In this document: one piece after another, positions 30,243 through 37,635 of the stretch | Position numbering within the stretch: position 1 is the stretch's first letter | Layout of the letters: each line of letters begins with the position of its first letter | Translations under genes and position numbers: made by a program | Source: Cyanobium gracile_A | GTDB taxonomy: Bacteria > Cyanobacteriota > Cyanobacteriia > PCC-6307 > Cyanobiaceae | Assembly: GCF_034931305.1 (NCBI RefSeq) | Contig: NZ_JAYGHY010000004.1 | Span: forward strand, 44,909-108,908 | Direction: 5' to 3' | Length of the DNA stretch: 64,000 nt | Notes under the pieces: model-generated | What the model saw: the letters and a program-made list of their open reading frames with translations, nothing else | Database searches by the model: none | What the model was told of the DNA's origin: nothing

Positions 30243-30358
30243 ACGAACGCCTCAGCTCGATCCTCTCCATCGCGCTGTTCATCGTGCTGGCGGGATTTGT
30301 GGGCTTCAGCGGTGTGCGTCTGGGCCTGCTGCTCTGGCAGCGGTTTGCCGGCGCCTGA
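30239..30358 (+). CDS. Single-helix membrane micro-protein
   Basis: A 39-residue protein starting MNERLSSILSIALFIVLAG and ending LLLWQRFAGA. One hydrophobic helix spans about residues 8-33. Its ATG overlaps the stop of the kinase gene (ATGA), which is why I believe it is translated. No family is recognised. Its size and topology resemble small thylakoid complex subunits, but there is no specific match. Confidence 0.6.
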   Translation: MNERLSSILSIALFIVLAGFVGFSGVRLGLLLWQRFAGA

Positions 30359-30388
30359 GCCCAGAATCCCCCCATCCGCTTCCACCCC

Positions 30389-30661
30389 ATGGCCGCCGAT
30401 CCCCTCACCGCCGCGGTGAGCGACCGCATCTGCAAGCACATGAACGACGACCACGCCGAAGCCGTTCTGGCCTATGCCCGCCACTACGGCGGCCGCACCG
30501 AGGCCAGGGAGGCCCGGATGGTGGCCGTGGAGCCCCAGGCGATGCGCCTGGAGGTGGACGGCACCCGAGTGGAGGTGCCCTTCGACCACACTCTCAGCGA
30601 CAGCGAAGACGCCCACCGCACCCTGGTGGCCATGCTGCGGTCGCTCCCCGGGAAGGCTTGA
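30389..30661 (+). CDS. DUF2470 domain protein
   Basis: A 90-residue protein made of one DUF2470 domain, with the conserved opening ICKHMNDDHAEAVLAYARHYGG and a central DG segment. Related domains form the C-terminal part of HugZ-type heme proteins and occur in the plant glutamyl-tRNA reductase binding protein, so a link to tetrapyrroles is possible but not shown. The stop codon TGA at 30659-30661 is in the same frame as comF, which continues directly after it. Confidence 0.85.
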   Translation: MAADPLTAAVSDRICKHMNDDHAEAVLAYARHYGGRTEAREARMVAVEPQAMRLEVDGTRVEVPFDHTLSDSEDAHRTLVAMLRSLPGKA

Positions 30662-30679
30662 AGCAGCAGCGCCAGACCC

Positions 30680-31354
30680 CTGACCCTCCTCGCCCACCTG
30701 GTTCGGCTGCCGCTCGACTGGCTCGCCGCCACCCCCTGCCCCCTGTGTCGCGGCCTGCAGCCGCCTCAGCACGCCGCCGCAGCCCCCTGCCCCACCTGCC
30801 GCCGCCAGCTCCCGCTGCCGGATGGTGGCCAGAGGGGCAACGAGCCCCTGCTGTGGTGGGCGGCCGGGTCCTACGACGGAGAGCTGCGACGGTTGCTGCT
30901 CGGGTTGCGGCAGCGGCCTGAGGAGGCCCGGATCGCCGCCCTGGTGCGGGTGCTGGCGGAGGGTCTGCCCCAGTGGCGGCGGCGGCCGCTGCTGGTGCCG
31001 GTGCCGAGCTGGAAACGGCGCGGCAACCCCCTGCCCGCTCTGGTGTGCCGCCAGCTCGTGCACCAGCTGGGCTACCGCCACGACGACCTGCTGGAGCGGT
31101 CGCGGCCGGTGCTCGGCCAGCACCATCTGAAGCGGGCCATGCGCCTGGCCAACCAGGAGGGCGCCTTCCACTGCCGCCGCGGACCCCGCCCCGGCGAAGC
31201 CACGGGGCGGCCGGTGCTGATCGTCGACGACATCCTCACCAGCGGAGCCACCGGGTGCAACGCCGCCCTGGCCCTGGAAACGCACGGCTGGCCTGTGGTG
31301 GGGATGCTCTGCCTGGCCCGCACCCCTGGGGGCCGATCCCGCAGCAGGCCGTGA
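30680..31354 (+). CDS. ComF family phosphoribosyltransferase-like protein
   Basis: A ComF-type protein of about 224 residues. The N-terminus has a four-cysteine zinc finger (CPLC and CPTC, about residues 20-55). The C-terminal phosphoribosyltransferase domain shows the PRPP loop VLIVDDILTSGATG. ComF acts in DNA uptake and replication restart, together with PriA and DprA. No ATG, GTG or TTG occurs in frame between the upstream stop and codon 30893, which is past the zinc finger. The CTG at 30680 is given as a provisional start. The protein frame is clear but its start is not. Confidence 0.8.
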   Translation: MTLLAHLVRLPLDWLAATPCPLCRGLQPPQHAAAAPCPTCRRQLPLPDGGQRGNEPLLWWAAGSYDGELRRLLLGLRQRPEEARIAALVRVLAEGLPQWRRRPLLVPVPSWKRRGNPLPALVCRQLVHQLGYRHDDLLERSRPVLGQHHLKRAMRLANQEGAFHCRRGPRPGEATGRPVLIVDDILTSGATGCNAALALETHGWPVVGMLCLARTPGGRSRSRP

Positions 31355-31384
31355 TCTAAGATCCGAAGGTCGCTTCGGCGACGG

Positions 31385-31457
31385 GCCGGGATAGCTCAGT
31401 TGGTAGAGCAGGCGACTGAAAATCGCCGTGTCCCCAGTTCAAATCTGGGTCCTGGCA
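31385..31457 (+). tRNA. tRNA-Phe (anticodon GAA)
   Basis: 73 bases. The acceptor stem pairs GCCGGGA with TCCTGGC (one G-T pair), discriminator A; the anticodon loop is CTGAAAA and the T-loop GTTCAAATC. CCA is not encoded. Confidence 0.96.
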
Positions 31458-31488
31458 TTGCGTGCGGACTGCGCTGCAGCCCATCACC

Positions 31489-31722
31489 ATGCCCCAGCCG
31501 CCTTCGACCTCCAGCCAGATCTTCAACAACGCCGACAGCTTTGCCCAGGCGTTCGACGAAGCCTGGCAGGCCCACAGCCGAGAGGATCCGTCCCACGGTC
31601 TGTCGGCCGCTGCGAAGCTTGACGCCATCCTCGGCTGCGTGGCCGACCACCCCTTCGCCCAGGGCGATCCGGCCACGGCCCGCCAGGTGGGCGCCTTCCG
31701 GATCCGCCTGCTCGACCTCTAG
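31489..31722 (+). CDS. Small hypothetical protein next to the CpcT/CpeT lyase
   Basis: A 77-residue soluble protein with no recognised domain, starting at the ATG at 31489. The sequence looks helical, with an Asn/Gln/Asp-rich N-terminal third and the ending GAFRIRLLDL. It lies ten bases before the T-type lyase gene on the same strand and is probably in the same transcript. Its position suggests a connection with phycobilisome assembly, but that is context only. Confidence 0.65.
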   Translation: MPQPPSTSSQIFNNADSFAQAFDEAWQAHSREDPSHGLSAAAKLDAILGCVADHPFAQGDPATARQVGAFRIRLLDL

Positions 31723-31732
31723 GTTGCGCCCC

Positions 31733-32326
31733 ATGAGCAGCTCCCTTGCCCGCCTCATCCAGCAGCTGAGCGCTGGCTTCAGCAACCAGGCCCAGGCCTT
31801 CGACAACCCGCCCCTTTACGCCCACATCCTGGTCAAGTTCCGGCCGCTGCCCCAGCTGGCTCCGGGTTCGCTGCTCCTCGAGCAGAGCTACGCCATCACC
31901 CCCGGCACTCCCTACCGGATCCGGGTGCTCCGGGCCGAACAGCGCGACGGCGCGCTGATCATCCACAACCAGGCCCTTCGCGACGAGCAGCGTTTCTGGG
32001 GTGCCATCGAAGACGACGAGCGACGCCAGAGCATCGGCGCCGCCGACCTGCTGCCCCTGGAAGGCTGCACCTATCTGGTGCGGGAGATGGGCGAAGGCTT
32101 CAGTGGCGAGGTGGAACCCGGTTGCCGTTGCCTCGTGGAGCGCAAGGGCAGCCTCGCCTATCTGGTCAGCAGCTTCGAGATCGACCCCCGGGGCATGCGC
32201 ACCATCGATCGGGGTCACGATCCGGCCACCCATGAGCAGCTCTGGGGATCGCTGGCCGGACCGTTTGAATTCGAGCGCACCCACGACTACAACGGCGACA
32301 TCCCCCCGTCCTGGCTGGAGAACTGA
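31733..32326 (+). CDS. cpcT: Phycobiliprotein lyase, CpcT/CpeT family
   Basis: A T-type chromophore lyase of 197 residues with a ten-strand beta-barrel. The family attaches phycocyanobilin to Cys153 of the phycocyanin beta subunit (CpcT) or the equivalent Cys in phycoerythrin (CpeT). Conserved segments include FRPLPQLAPGSLLLEQSYA, PYRIRVL and FSGEVEPGCRC. Only phycocyanin genes are seen nearby, so the CpcT role is preferred. It lies upstream of the cpc cluster with a minus-strand gene between. It is separated from the small gene before it by ten bases. Confidence 0.88.
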   Translation: MSSSLARLIQQLSAGFSNQAQAFDNPPLYAHILVKFRPLPQLAPGSLLLEQSYAITPGTPYRIRVLRAEQRDGALIIHNQALRDEQRFWGAIEDDERRQSIGAADLLPLEGCTYLVREMGEGFSGEVEPGCRCLVERKGSLAYLVSSFEIDPRGMRTIDRGHDPATHEQLWGSLAGPFEFERTHDYNGDIPPSWLEN

Positions 32327-32363
32327 GGGACTGAGGTTCACGACAGGGAGACGTCCCGGGGCT

Positions 32364-32792
32364 TCAGCCGGCGATCAGTTCGTCCATGAAGGGCTGCTCC
32401 CCCTCGTCGAGGAAGGGGTCGGTGTCCTCCGGTCCCAGATCAAAGCCTTCGTCCTCCGTGAGGGAGCCCGGCAGCTCCTGCTGCAGCGCCGGCGGCTGCA
32501 CCGCCTGCAGATGGCGGGACCCCCCGGTGCGATCCAGACCCCGAAGCGCCGCCTCGATCCTGGCCAGTCGCTCTTCGGTGTCGCCCAGCCGCTGATCCAT
32601 GGCCACGCCATGGGCCGCCTCCCTGCCGGCGACCTGCTGCAGACGTTCGCCGATCCGCTCGTCCTGGCCCTCCAAGCGTTCCTCGAGCTCCAGCAGGCGG
32701 TAGGTGAGCGCTTCGGCGACCTGGGAGAGGACCTGCAGCTGGTCGGCCAACCGCAGGGAGGCGTCCTCGGACAGGGGCACAACAGCAGTCAT
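32364..32792 (-). CDS. Coiled-coil hypothetical protein
   Basis: A 142-residue protein of unknown function from the ATG at 32792. It is mostly helical: a heptad-like coiled coil spans about residues 10-90, rich in Leu, Glu and Arg (ALTYRLLELEERLEGQDERI). The C-terminal 50 residues are acidic and probably disordered (SLTEDEGFDLGPEDTDPFL). No membrane segment or signal. It is divergent from cpcC1, and the 287-base gap between them holds the cpcC1 promoter. A scaffold role is possible but unproven. Confidence 0.65.
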   Translation of the reverse strand: MTAVVPLSEDASLRLADQLQVLSQVAEALTYRLLELEERLEGQDERIGERLQQVAGREAAHGVAMDQRLGDTEERLARIEAALRGLDRTGGSRHLQAVQPPALQQELPGSLTEDEGFDLGPEDTDPFLDEGEQPFMDELIAG

Positions 32793-32900
32793 GACGGCAC
32801 CGGGATGATGGCCGGATGGTATCGGGGTGGGGCCAGCCCGCCAGGGGGCACAACCCCAGGGGCTGACGGGGTCGGGCGGGGCAGCGCCGATCGGGGGGTT

Positions 32901-32950
32901 TGTAACGATTCTGAAAACCCTGTCGTGGCGAGCGGACAGGCCCATAGGAT
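32901..32950 (+). promoter_or_regulatory. Putative cpcC1 promoter module
   Basis: TGTAACGAT at 32901 is followed 33 bases later by CATAGGAT at 32943. The same pair, with 34 bases between, lies upstream of cpcC2 (35774 and 35817). CATAGGAT would fit a -10 region. TGTAAC is one half of the HLR1 type of site bound by the response regulator RpaB, but a second clean half is not seen. The cpcC1 start is 130 bases downstream. Confidence 0.45.
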
Positions 32951-33079
32951 CCGCCTTGCAGCCCATGATCGGGACGTTTGCTGCAGCCGTCCTTGAAGGC
33001 GTCTGCCGATCGCGCAGTGGCCACTCGCCCTGCCCTCCGACCTCCTAACCAACGTTTCTCCCTCCGGCCCCCCACGCTC

Positions 33080-33925
33080 ATGACACTTGCCAACGCTGCC
33101 TATCTGGGCATCGAGCGTTTCTCCAGCGACCGCAACAAGGAAAACTGGACGAACGCCACTGAAAACGACAAGGCTGCCCTGATCCGCGCCGTCTACAAGC
33201 AGGTGCTCGGTAACCAGTACGTGATGTCCAGCGAGCGGCTCACGGGTCCGGAGTCCCTGTTCAAGCGCGGCTACCTCAGCGTGCGGGAGTTCGTCCGGCA
33301 GGTGGCCAAGAGTGGCCTGTACAAGGCCAAGTTCTTCGAGAACTGCAATCCCTACCGCTTCATCGAGCTGAACTTCAAGCATCTCCTGGGCCGGGCCCCC
33401 CAGAACAAGGCTGAGATGCTGCACCACTTCACGATCCTGCAGGAGCAGGGCTACGACGCCGAGATCGACTCCTACATCGACAGTGCCGAGTATCAGACCC
33501 GCTTCGGCGAAGAGGTGGTGCCCTACCTGCACGGTTGGGACTACTCCTCCGGCCAGCAGGGCCTGCAGTTCTCCTACATGCTCCAACTCACCCGGGGCGT
33601 GGGCGCCTCAGTGCGGGGCGACCTGCTCAAGAACCAGTCCCGCCTCAATCCCTCCGTGCATGCGGAAGCCCCCATGCCGGTGGTGAGCCCCAACGCCCGC
33701 GGCAGCGTGTTCCGCAAGGTCAGCACCGATGGCCTCACCCGCCAGGGCGTGGGAGCCGGCGAAGAGGGCCGCACCTTCCGGGTGGAGATCTCCGGCTTCA
33801 ACAACTACCGCCTGCACAAGCGCAGCAACCGGGTGCGCTTCATCCCCTTCAACAAGCTGCTGCAGACCCAGCAGCAGATTCTGCGGGAAGGCGGCCGCAT
33901 CGCCAGCATCACCCCGGTCAACTGA
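33080..33925 (+). CDS. cpcC: Phycocyanin rod linker polypeptide CpcC, copy 1
   Basis: A 281-residue rod linker that joins phycocyanin hexamers inside the phycobilisome rod. The N-terminal linker domain covers about residues 15-150 with FIELNFKHLLGRAPQNKAEM. The C-terminal CpcD-type domain covers about residues 225-281, with FRVEISGFNNYRLHKRSNRV. ATG at 33080 gives the conserved start MTLANAAYLGIERF. It is followed by cpcD. A paralogue, cpcC2, lies at 35877 with high similarity in the linker domain. Confidence 0.96.
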   Translation: MTLANAAYLGIERFSSDRNKENWTNATENDKAALIRAVYKQVLGNQYVMSSERLTGPESLFKRGYLSVREFVRQVAKSGLYKAKFFENCNPYRFIELNFKHLLGRAPQNKAEMLHHFTILQEQGYDAEIDSYIDSAEYQTRFGEEVVPYLHGWDYSSGQQGLQFSYMLQLTRGVGASVRGDLLKNQSRLNPSVHAEAPMPVVSPNARGSVFRKVSTDGLTRQGVGAGEEGRTFRVEISGFNNYRLHKRSNRVRFIPFNKLLQTQQQILREGGRIASITPVN

Positions 33926-33968
33926 ACCGGTTTCCCGTCCAGCCTTTCCCCCTTACCCCACCGAATCC

Positions 33969-34229
33969 ATGAAGGTTTCCGCAGGTACCCGAGGCACCGG
34001 CCTCAGCAGCTCCCGCCAGGTGGCCCTCACCGTCACCGGTGTGAGCAACAACGACTATTCCCGCACGGCGGACATGGTCATGAACGTGCCCTTCACCCGC
34101 ATGAACGAGACCATGCGTCTGGTTCACTCCCTGGGTGGACGGATCGTCAGCGTCTCCGTGACCGGTGGTGGCAGCCCGGATCAGCCGGCCCCCCGCAAGG
34201 GGAAAGGCAAGGCCAGGGAAGACGGCTGA
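33969..34229 (+). CDS. cpcD: Phycobilisome small rod-capping linker CpcD
   Basis: An 86-residue protein consisting of one CpcD domain (ALTVTGVSNNDYSRTADMVM through LGGRIVSVSV). It caps the distal end of the phycocyanin rod and so limits rod length. The C-terminal 20 residues are a basic Gly/Lys/Pro-rich tail beyond the usual domain. It begins 43 bases after cpcC1 on the same strand, and a terminator follows. Confidence 0.94.
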   Translation: MKVSAGTRGTGLSSSRQVALTVTGVSNNDYSRTADMVMNVPFTRMNETMRLVHSLGGRIVSVSVTGGGSPDQPAPRKGKGKAREDG

Positions 34230-34270
34230 GCCCAGGCTCCGCCTCAGCCCCAGCCGCGATCCGTCGCCAG

Positions 34271-34297
34271 AGGGTCCCCGATGTGGGGGCCCTTTTT
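34271..34297 (+). terminator. Terminator after cpcC1-cpcD
   Basis: AGGGTCCCC pairs with GGGGGCCCT around GATGT and is followed by five T. Confidence 0.8.
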
Positions 34298-34427
34298 GCT
34301 GGCAGGCGAGACATGGGCCGACAGTGCCTGGCACCGATCCTCCAGGACAACCGTTCAGCTTGAACCCATGGACCTCGAGAGCGAGGCAAAACGGTTGCAG
34401 CAGCTGGAATCTTGGGGCTAGTGACCA

Positions 34428-34473
34428 TTTATTAAGGTCCCCCCATCCCATGGACGCGGGGCACAACAATAGG
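34428..34473 (+). promoter_or_regulatory. Putative promoter of cpcBA copy 1
   Basis: ACAATAGG at 34466 resembles a -10 element and is repeated as ACAATAGG upstream of the second cpcB copy (36971). An AT-rich stretch, TTTATTAAGG, lies 38 bases before it. The start codon is about 155 bases downstream, so the leader is long. Confidence 0.35.
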
Positions 34474-34629
34474 GAGGTCTTTCGGAGCGATGCCCGGCCG
34501 AGGCCAGGCGATCATCGAAAGCAACGACGCAGTCGACGTCGGCCAGGCCATCACCGGGCTGACGCACCAGACTCACCCCCCTTACCCACCCAATCCCGAC
34601 GTTCGACGTCGAGAACAGGAGCTAACTCA

Positions 34630-35148
34630 ATGTTCGACGCCTTCACCAAGGTCGTTGCTCAGGCTGATGCCCGCGGCGAATTCCTCAACGCTGGTCAGAT
34701 CGATGCCCTTTCCGGCGTCGTCGCTGACAGCTTCAAGCGTATGGATGCCGTGAATCGCATCACCTCCAACGCCTCCAAGATCGTCACCAACGCAGCCCGC
34801 GAGCTGTTCGATCAACAGCCCGCCCTGATCGCCCCCGGCGGCAACGCTTACACCCATCGCCGCATGGCTGCCTGCCTGCGCGACATGGAGATCGTTCTCC
34901 GCTACGTCACCTACGCCGTCTTCACCGGTGACGCTTCCGTCCTCGAAGACCGTTGCCTCAACGGCCTCCGCGAGACCTACCTGGCCCTCGGCGTCCCCGG
35001 CGCTTCCGTGGCCGAAGGCATCCGCAAGATGAAGGACGCTGCCATCGGCATCGCCAATGACCGCAACGGCATCACCCAGGGCGACTGCTCCTCCCTGATG
35101 TCCGAAATCGGCACCTACTTCGATCGCGCAGCTGCTGCTGTCGCCTGA
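34630..35148 (+). CDS. cpcB: C-phycocyanin beta subunit, copy 1
   Basis: A 172-residue phycobiliprotein with the globin-like fold. Bilin-binding cysteines are Cys82 (AACLRDMEIVLRY) and Cys153 (TQGDCSSLM); Asn72, normally methylated by CpcM, is in GGNAYTH. A further Cys at 109 is typical of the beta chain. It forms the alpha-beta monomer with CpcA in phycobilisome rods. The start follows a purine-rich GAACAGGAG sequence. The protein is identical to that of copy 2. Confidence 0.98.
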   Translation: MFDAFTKVVAQADARGEFLNAGQIDALSGVVADSFKRMDAVNRITSNASKIVTNAARELFDQQPALIAPGGNAYTHRRMAACLRDMEIVLRYVTYAVFTGDASVLEDRCLNGLRETYLALGVPGASVAEGIRKMKDAAIGIANDRNGITQGDCSSLMSEIGTYFDRAAAAVA

Positions 35149-35193
35149 TCTCCGCTTCATCTTCCGGTTCACCTTCTCTCTAACAACCTTCAA

Positions 35194-35682
35194 ATGAAGA
35201 CTCCCCTCACCGAGGCCGTCGCAGCCGCTGATTCCCAGGGCCGCTTCCTCTCCAACACCGAGCTCAACGCCGCCTTCGGTCGCTTCGAGCGCGCCAAGAA
35301 CGCCCTGGAAGCCGCCAAGGCCCTCACCGCCAACGCCGACTCCCTGGTGAACGGCGCCGCCCAGGCCGTCTACAACAAGTTCCCCTACACCACCCAGATG
35401 CAGGGGAGCAACTACGCCTCCGACGCCCGCGGCAAGGCCAAGTGTGCCCGTGACATCGGCTACTACCTCCGCATGGTCACCTACTGCCTGGTCGCCGGTG
35501 GCACCGGCCCCATGGATGAGTACCTCGTGGCCGGTCTCGACGAGATCAACCGCACCTTCGAGCTCTCCCCCTCCTGGTACGTGGAAGCCCTGACCTACAT
35601 CAAGGCCAACCACGGTGTCTCCGGCGACGCCGGCGTCATCGCCAACAACTACATCGATTACGCCATCAGCGCCCTCGTTTGA
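35194..35682 (+). CDS. cpcA: C-phycocyanin alpha subunit, copy 1
   Basis: A 162-residue phycocyanin alpha chain. Its only bilin site is Cys84 in GKAKCARDIGYYLRM, the substrate of the CpcE/CpcF lyase encoded downstream. Length and motifs are standard. It starts 45 bases after cpcB and is followed by a strong terminator. Identical to copy 2 at 37636. Confidence 0.98.
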   Translation: MKTPLTEAVAAADSQGRFLSNTELNAAFGRFERAKNALEAAKALTANADSLVNGAAQAVYNKFPYTTQMQGSNYASDARGKAKCARDIGYYLRMVTYCLVAGGTGPMDEYLVAGLDEINRTFELSPSWYVEALTYIKANHGVSGDAGVIANNYIDYAISALV

Positions 35683-35706
35683 GTCGCTTCGCTCTTCGAT
35701 TCCTCT

Positions 35707-35732
35707 GGGTCCCTTCGGGGACCCTTTTTTTT
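35707..35732 (+). terminator. Terminator after cpcBA copy 1
   Basis: GGGTCCC-TTCG-GGGACCC stem-loop followed by eight T. Confidence 0.92.
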
Positions 35733-35773
35733 GGCCATTCCGTAGGGCGGAGGTCCGCGTGGCAATCAGCCGC

Positions 35774-35824
35774 TGTAACGATCGAACCATTTGGCGGAAG
35801 TCTGTGCTGACTTCCTCATAAGAT
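35774..35824 (+). promoter_or_regulatory. Putative cpcC2 promoter module
   Basis: TGTAACGAT at 35774 and CATAAGAT at 35817, in the same order and nearly the same spacing (34 bases) as upstream of cpcC1. The coding start is 53 bases past the second element. Confidence 0.45.
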
Positions 35825-35876
35825 CGGAACGGTGCACCGTACGCGTGCAGTCCTCCCCCCTTCTGGCCCGCCATCC

Positions 35877-36728
35877 ATGACCCTCGTCAATGCGCCCTAT
35901 CTGGGCATCGAACGCTTCGCGAACGACCGCAACAAGGAAAACTGGTCGAATGCGTCCGATCAGGACAAGACCACCATCATCCGCACGGTCTATCAGCAGG
36001 TGCTCGGTCGTCAATACATCATGGAGAGCGAGCGCCTCGAGGGTGCCGAGTCCCTGTTCCGTAACGGCTATCTGAGTGTGCGCGAATTTGTGCGTGCCGT
36101 GGCCAAGAGTGGCCTGTACCGCGAAAAGTTCTTCGAGAATTGCAATCCCTATCATTTCATCGAGCTGAACTTCAAGCATCTGCTGGGCCGGGCCCCCCAG
36201 AACAAAGCGGAGATGCTGCATCACTTCACCATCCTGCAGGAAGAGGGTGTGGAAGCCGAGATCGATTCCTATATCGACAGTGCTGAATATCAGGAGCGCT
36301 TCGGGGAAGAAGTGGTCCCCTACCTGACGGGTTGGGACTACTCAGCCGGGCAGCAGGGGCGTCAGTTCTCCTGGCTGATGCAACTGGCCCGGGGCGCCGC
36401 CGCTTCGGTGAAAGGCGATACCGCCGGCACCAACTTCCGACTCGGCAAAGCCCTGCACCAGGACCGTGCCGTTCCGGTGGTGAGCCCCAACGCCAAGGGA
36501 TCGGCCTACCAGCCCAGCCGGGTGGCCAATGAATCGATCACCAAGATGGCCAAGGGAATCGGCCAGAAGGCCAAGGTGTATCGCATCGAAGTCACCGGAC
36601 TGACCGAGTACCGCCTGCACAAGCGCAGCAACACCGTTCGCTTCGTGCCCTTCGACAAACTGCTGGAAGCCCAGCAGATGATCCACCGTCAGGGTGGCAG
36701 AGTCGCCAGCGTGAGCCCGGTGAACTGA
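35877..36728 (+). CDS. cpcC: Phycocyanin rod linker polypeptide CpcC, copy 2
   Basis: A 283-residue rod linker, paralogous to the protein at 33080. The start MTLVNAPYLGIERFANDRNK is shared. The linker domain (about residues 15-150) is nearly identical between them, for example FIELNFKHLLGRAPQNKAEM in both. The region between domains (about residues 185-230) differs most, and the CpcD-type domain ends RVASVSPVN. Two distinct CpcC proteins can give rods with several phycocyanin discs. It lies inside the 1.3 kb between the cpcBA repeats. Confidence 0.96.
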   Translation: MTLVNAPYLGIERFANDRNKENWSNASDQDKTTIIRTVYQQVLGRQYIMESERLEGAESLFRNGYLSVREFVRAVAKSGLYREKFFENCNPYHFIELNFKHLLGRAPQNKAEMLHHFTILQEEGVEAEIDSYIDSAEYQERFGEEVVPYLTGWDYSAGQQGRQFSWLMQLARGAAASVKGDTAGTNFRLGKALHQDRAVPVVSPNAKGSAYQPSRVANESITKMAKGIGQKAKVYRIEVTGLTEYRLHKRSNTVRFVPFDKLLEAQQMIHRQGGRVASVSPVN

Positions 36729-36761
36729 CCGCAAGGTCACTGGTTTCTCCCCCACGACTTC

Positions 36762-36794
36762 ACCCCCCTCGGCATCAGGCTGAAGGGGGTTTTT
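36762..36794 (+). terminator. Terminator after cpcC2
   Basis: ACCCCCCTC pairs with GAAGGGGGT around the GGCATCAGGCT core, followed by a short T run. Confidence 0.82.
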
Positions 36795-36933
36795 CATGGC
36801 CCGACTGCACGCACGCGCGCCAGGAGAGCATCCAGACGATTGTTCAGCAAGGCACAGATGAGAGGGACAATGGCGTACCCAACAGCCCCACGACTGCAGC
36901 CAACGGGAGGAATCGAGCCGCTACAGATGACCC

Positions 36934-36978
36934 TTTGTAAACTTAACGGATTCTGGAGCGATTCTTTCTGACAATAGG
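36934..36978 (+). promoter_or_regulatory. Putative promoter of cpcBA copy 2
   Basis: TTTGTAAAC at 36934 and ACAATAGG at 36971. The latter repeats the -10-like element seen before copy 1; the former resembles the TGTAAC element of the cpcC promoters. The coding start lies 94 bases beyond. Outside the short shared boxes this region is unlike that of copy 1. Confidence 0.35.
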
Positions 36979-37071
36979 CCCGTGCCCAGCACAGGTGAAC
37001 GTCCTTGGCGTTCCCACCCCCCTTACCCACCCAAAGCCCGACGTTCGACGTCGAGAACAGGAGCTAACTCA

Positions 37072-37590
37072 ATGTTCGACGCCTTCACCAAGGTCGTTGC
37101 TCAGGCTGATGCCCGCGGCGAATTCCTCAACGCTGGTCAGATCGATGCCCTTTCCGGCGTCGTCGCTGACAGCTTCAAGCGTATGGATGCCGTGAATCGC
37201 ATCACCTCCAACGCCTCCAAGATCGTCACCAACGCAGCCCGCGAGCTGTTCGATCAACAGCCCGCCCTGATCGCCCCCGGCGGCAACGCTTACACCCATC
37301 GCCGCATGGCTGCCTGCCTGCGCGACATGGAGATCGTTCTCCGCTACGTCACCTACGCCGTCTTCACCGGTGACGCTTCCGTCCTCGAAGACCGTTGCCT
37401 CAACGGCCTCCGCGAGACCTACCTGGCCCTCGGCGTCCCCGGCGCTTCCGTGGCCGAAGGCATCCGCAAGATGAAGGACGCTGCCATCGGCATCGCCAAT
37501 GACCGCAACGGCATCACCCAGGGCGACTGCTCCTCCCTGATGTCCGAAATCGGCACCTACTTCGATCGCGCAGCTGCTGCTGTCGCCTGA
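37072..37590 (+). CDS. cpcB: C-phycocyanin beta subunit, copy 2
   Basis: 172 residues, identical to the product of the copy at 34630, with Cys82, Cys153 and Asn72 all kept. Both copies appear functional. This copy has a different upstream region, so it may respond to different signals. It is followed by cpcA copy 2, then cpcE and cpcF. Confidence 0.98.
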   Translation: MFDAFTKVVAQADARGEFLNAGQIDALSGVVADSFKRMDAVNRITSNASKIVTNAARELFDQQPALIAPGGNAYTHRRMAACLRDMEIVLRYVTYAVFTGDASVLEDRCLNGLRETYLALGVPGASVAEGIRKMKDAAIGIANDRNGITQGDCSSLMSEIGTYFDRAAAAVA

Positions 37591-37635
37591 TCTCCGCTTC
37601 ATCTTCCGGTTCACCTTCTCTCTAACAACCTTCAA

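Larger units (their letters stand above)
34230..34629. other. Intergenic region between cpcD and cpcB copy 1
   Basis: 400 bases with no gene. It holds the cpcD terminator (34271-34297), a probable promoter around 34428-34473 and the cpcB leader. From 34595 onward the sequence is part of the repeat shared with the second cpcBA copy. The sequence just before the repeat is Pro-codon-like and T/C-rich but has no supported reading frame. Confidence 0.7.
34595..35732 (+). repeat. Direct repeat: cpcBA unit, copy 1
   Basis: About 1,138 bases that read as identical to 37037-38174 at a constant offset of 2,442. The block includes the last 35 bases of the leader, cpcB, the 45-base spacer, cpcA and the terminator. 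Identity stops in the T run of the terminator (eight T here, nine in the other copy). Synonymous and non-coding positions are identical as well. Confidence 0.93.
36729..37071. other. Intergenic region between cpcC2 and cpcB copy 2
   Basis: 343 bases with no supported gene. It contains the cpcC2 terminator (36762-36794), a probable promoter near 36934-36978 and the leader of the second cpcB. Only the final 35 bases belong to the repeat shared with copy 1. Confidence 0.7.

Noticed and set aside
32901..32920. A complete HLR1 site for RpaB at cpcC1
   Set aside because: One half (TTTGTAAC) fits but the second half has at least three mismatches, so only a half-site is claimed.
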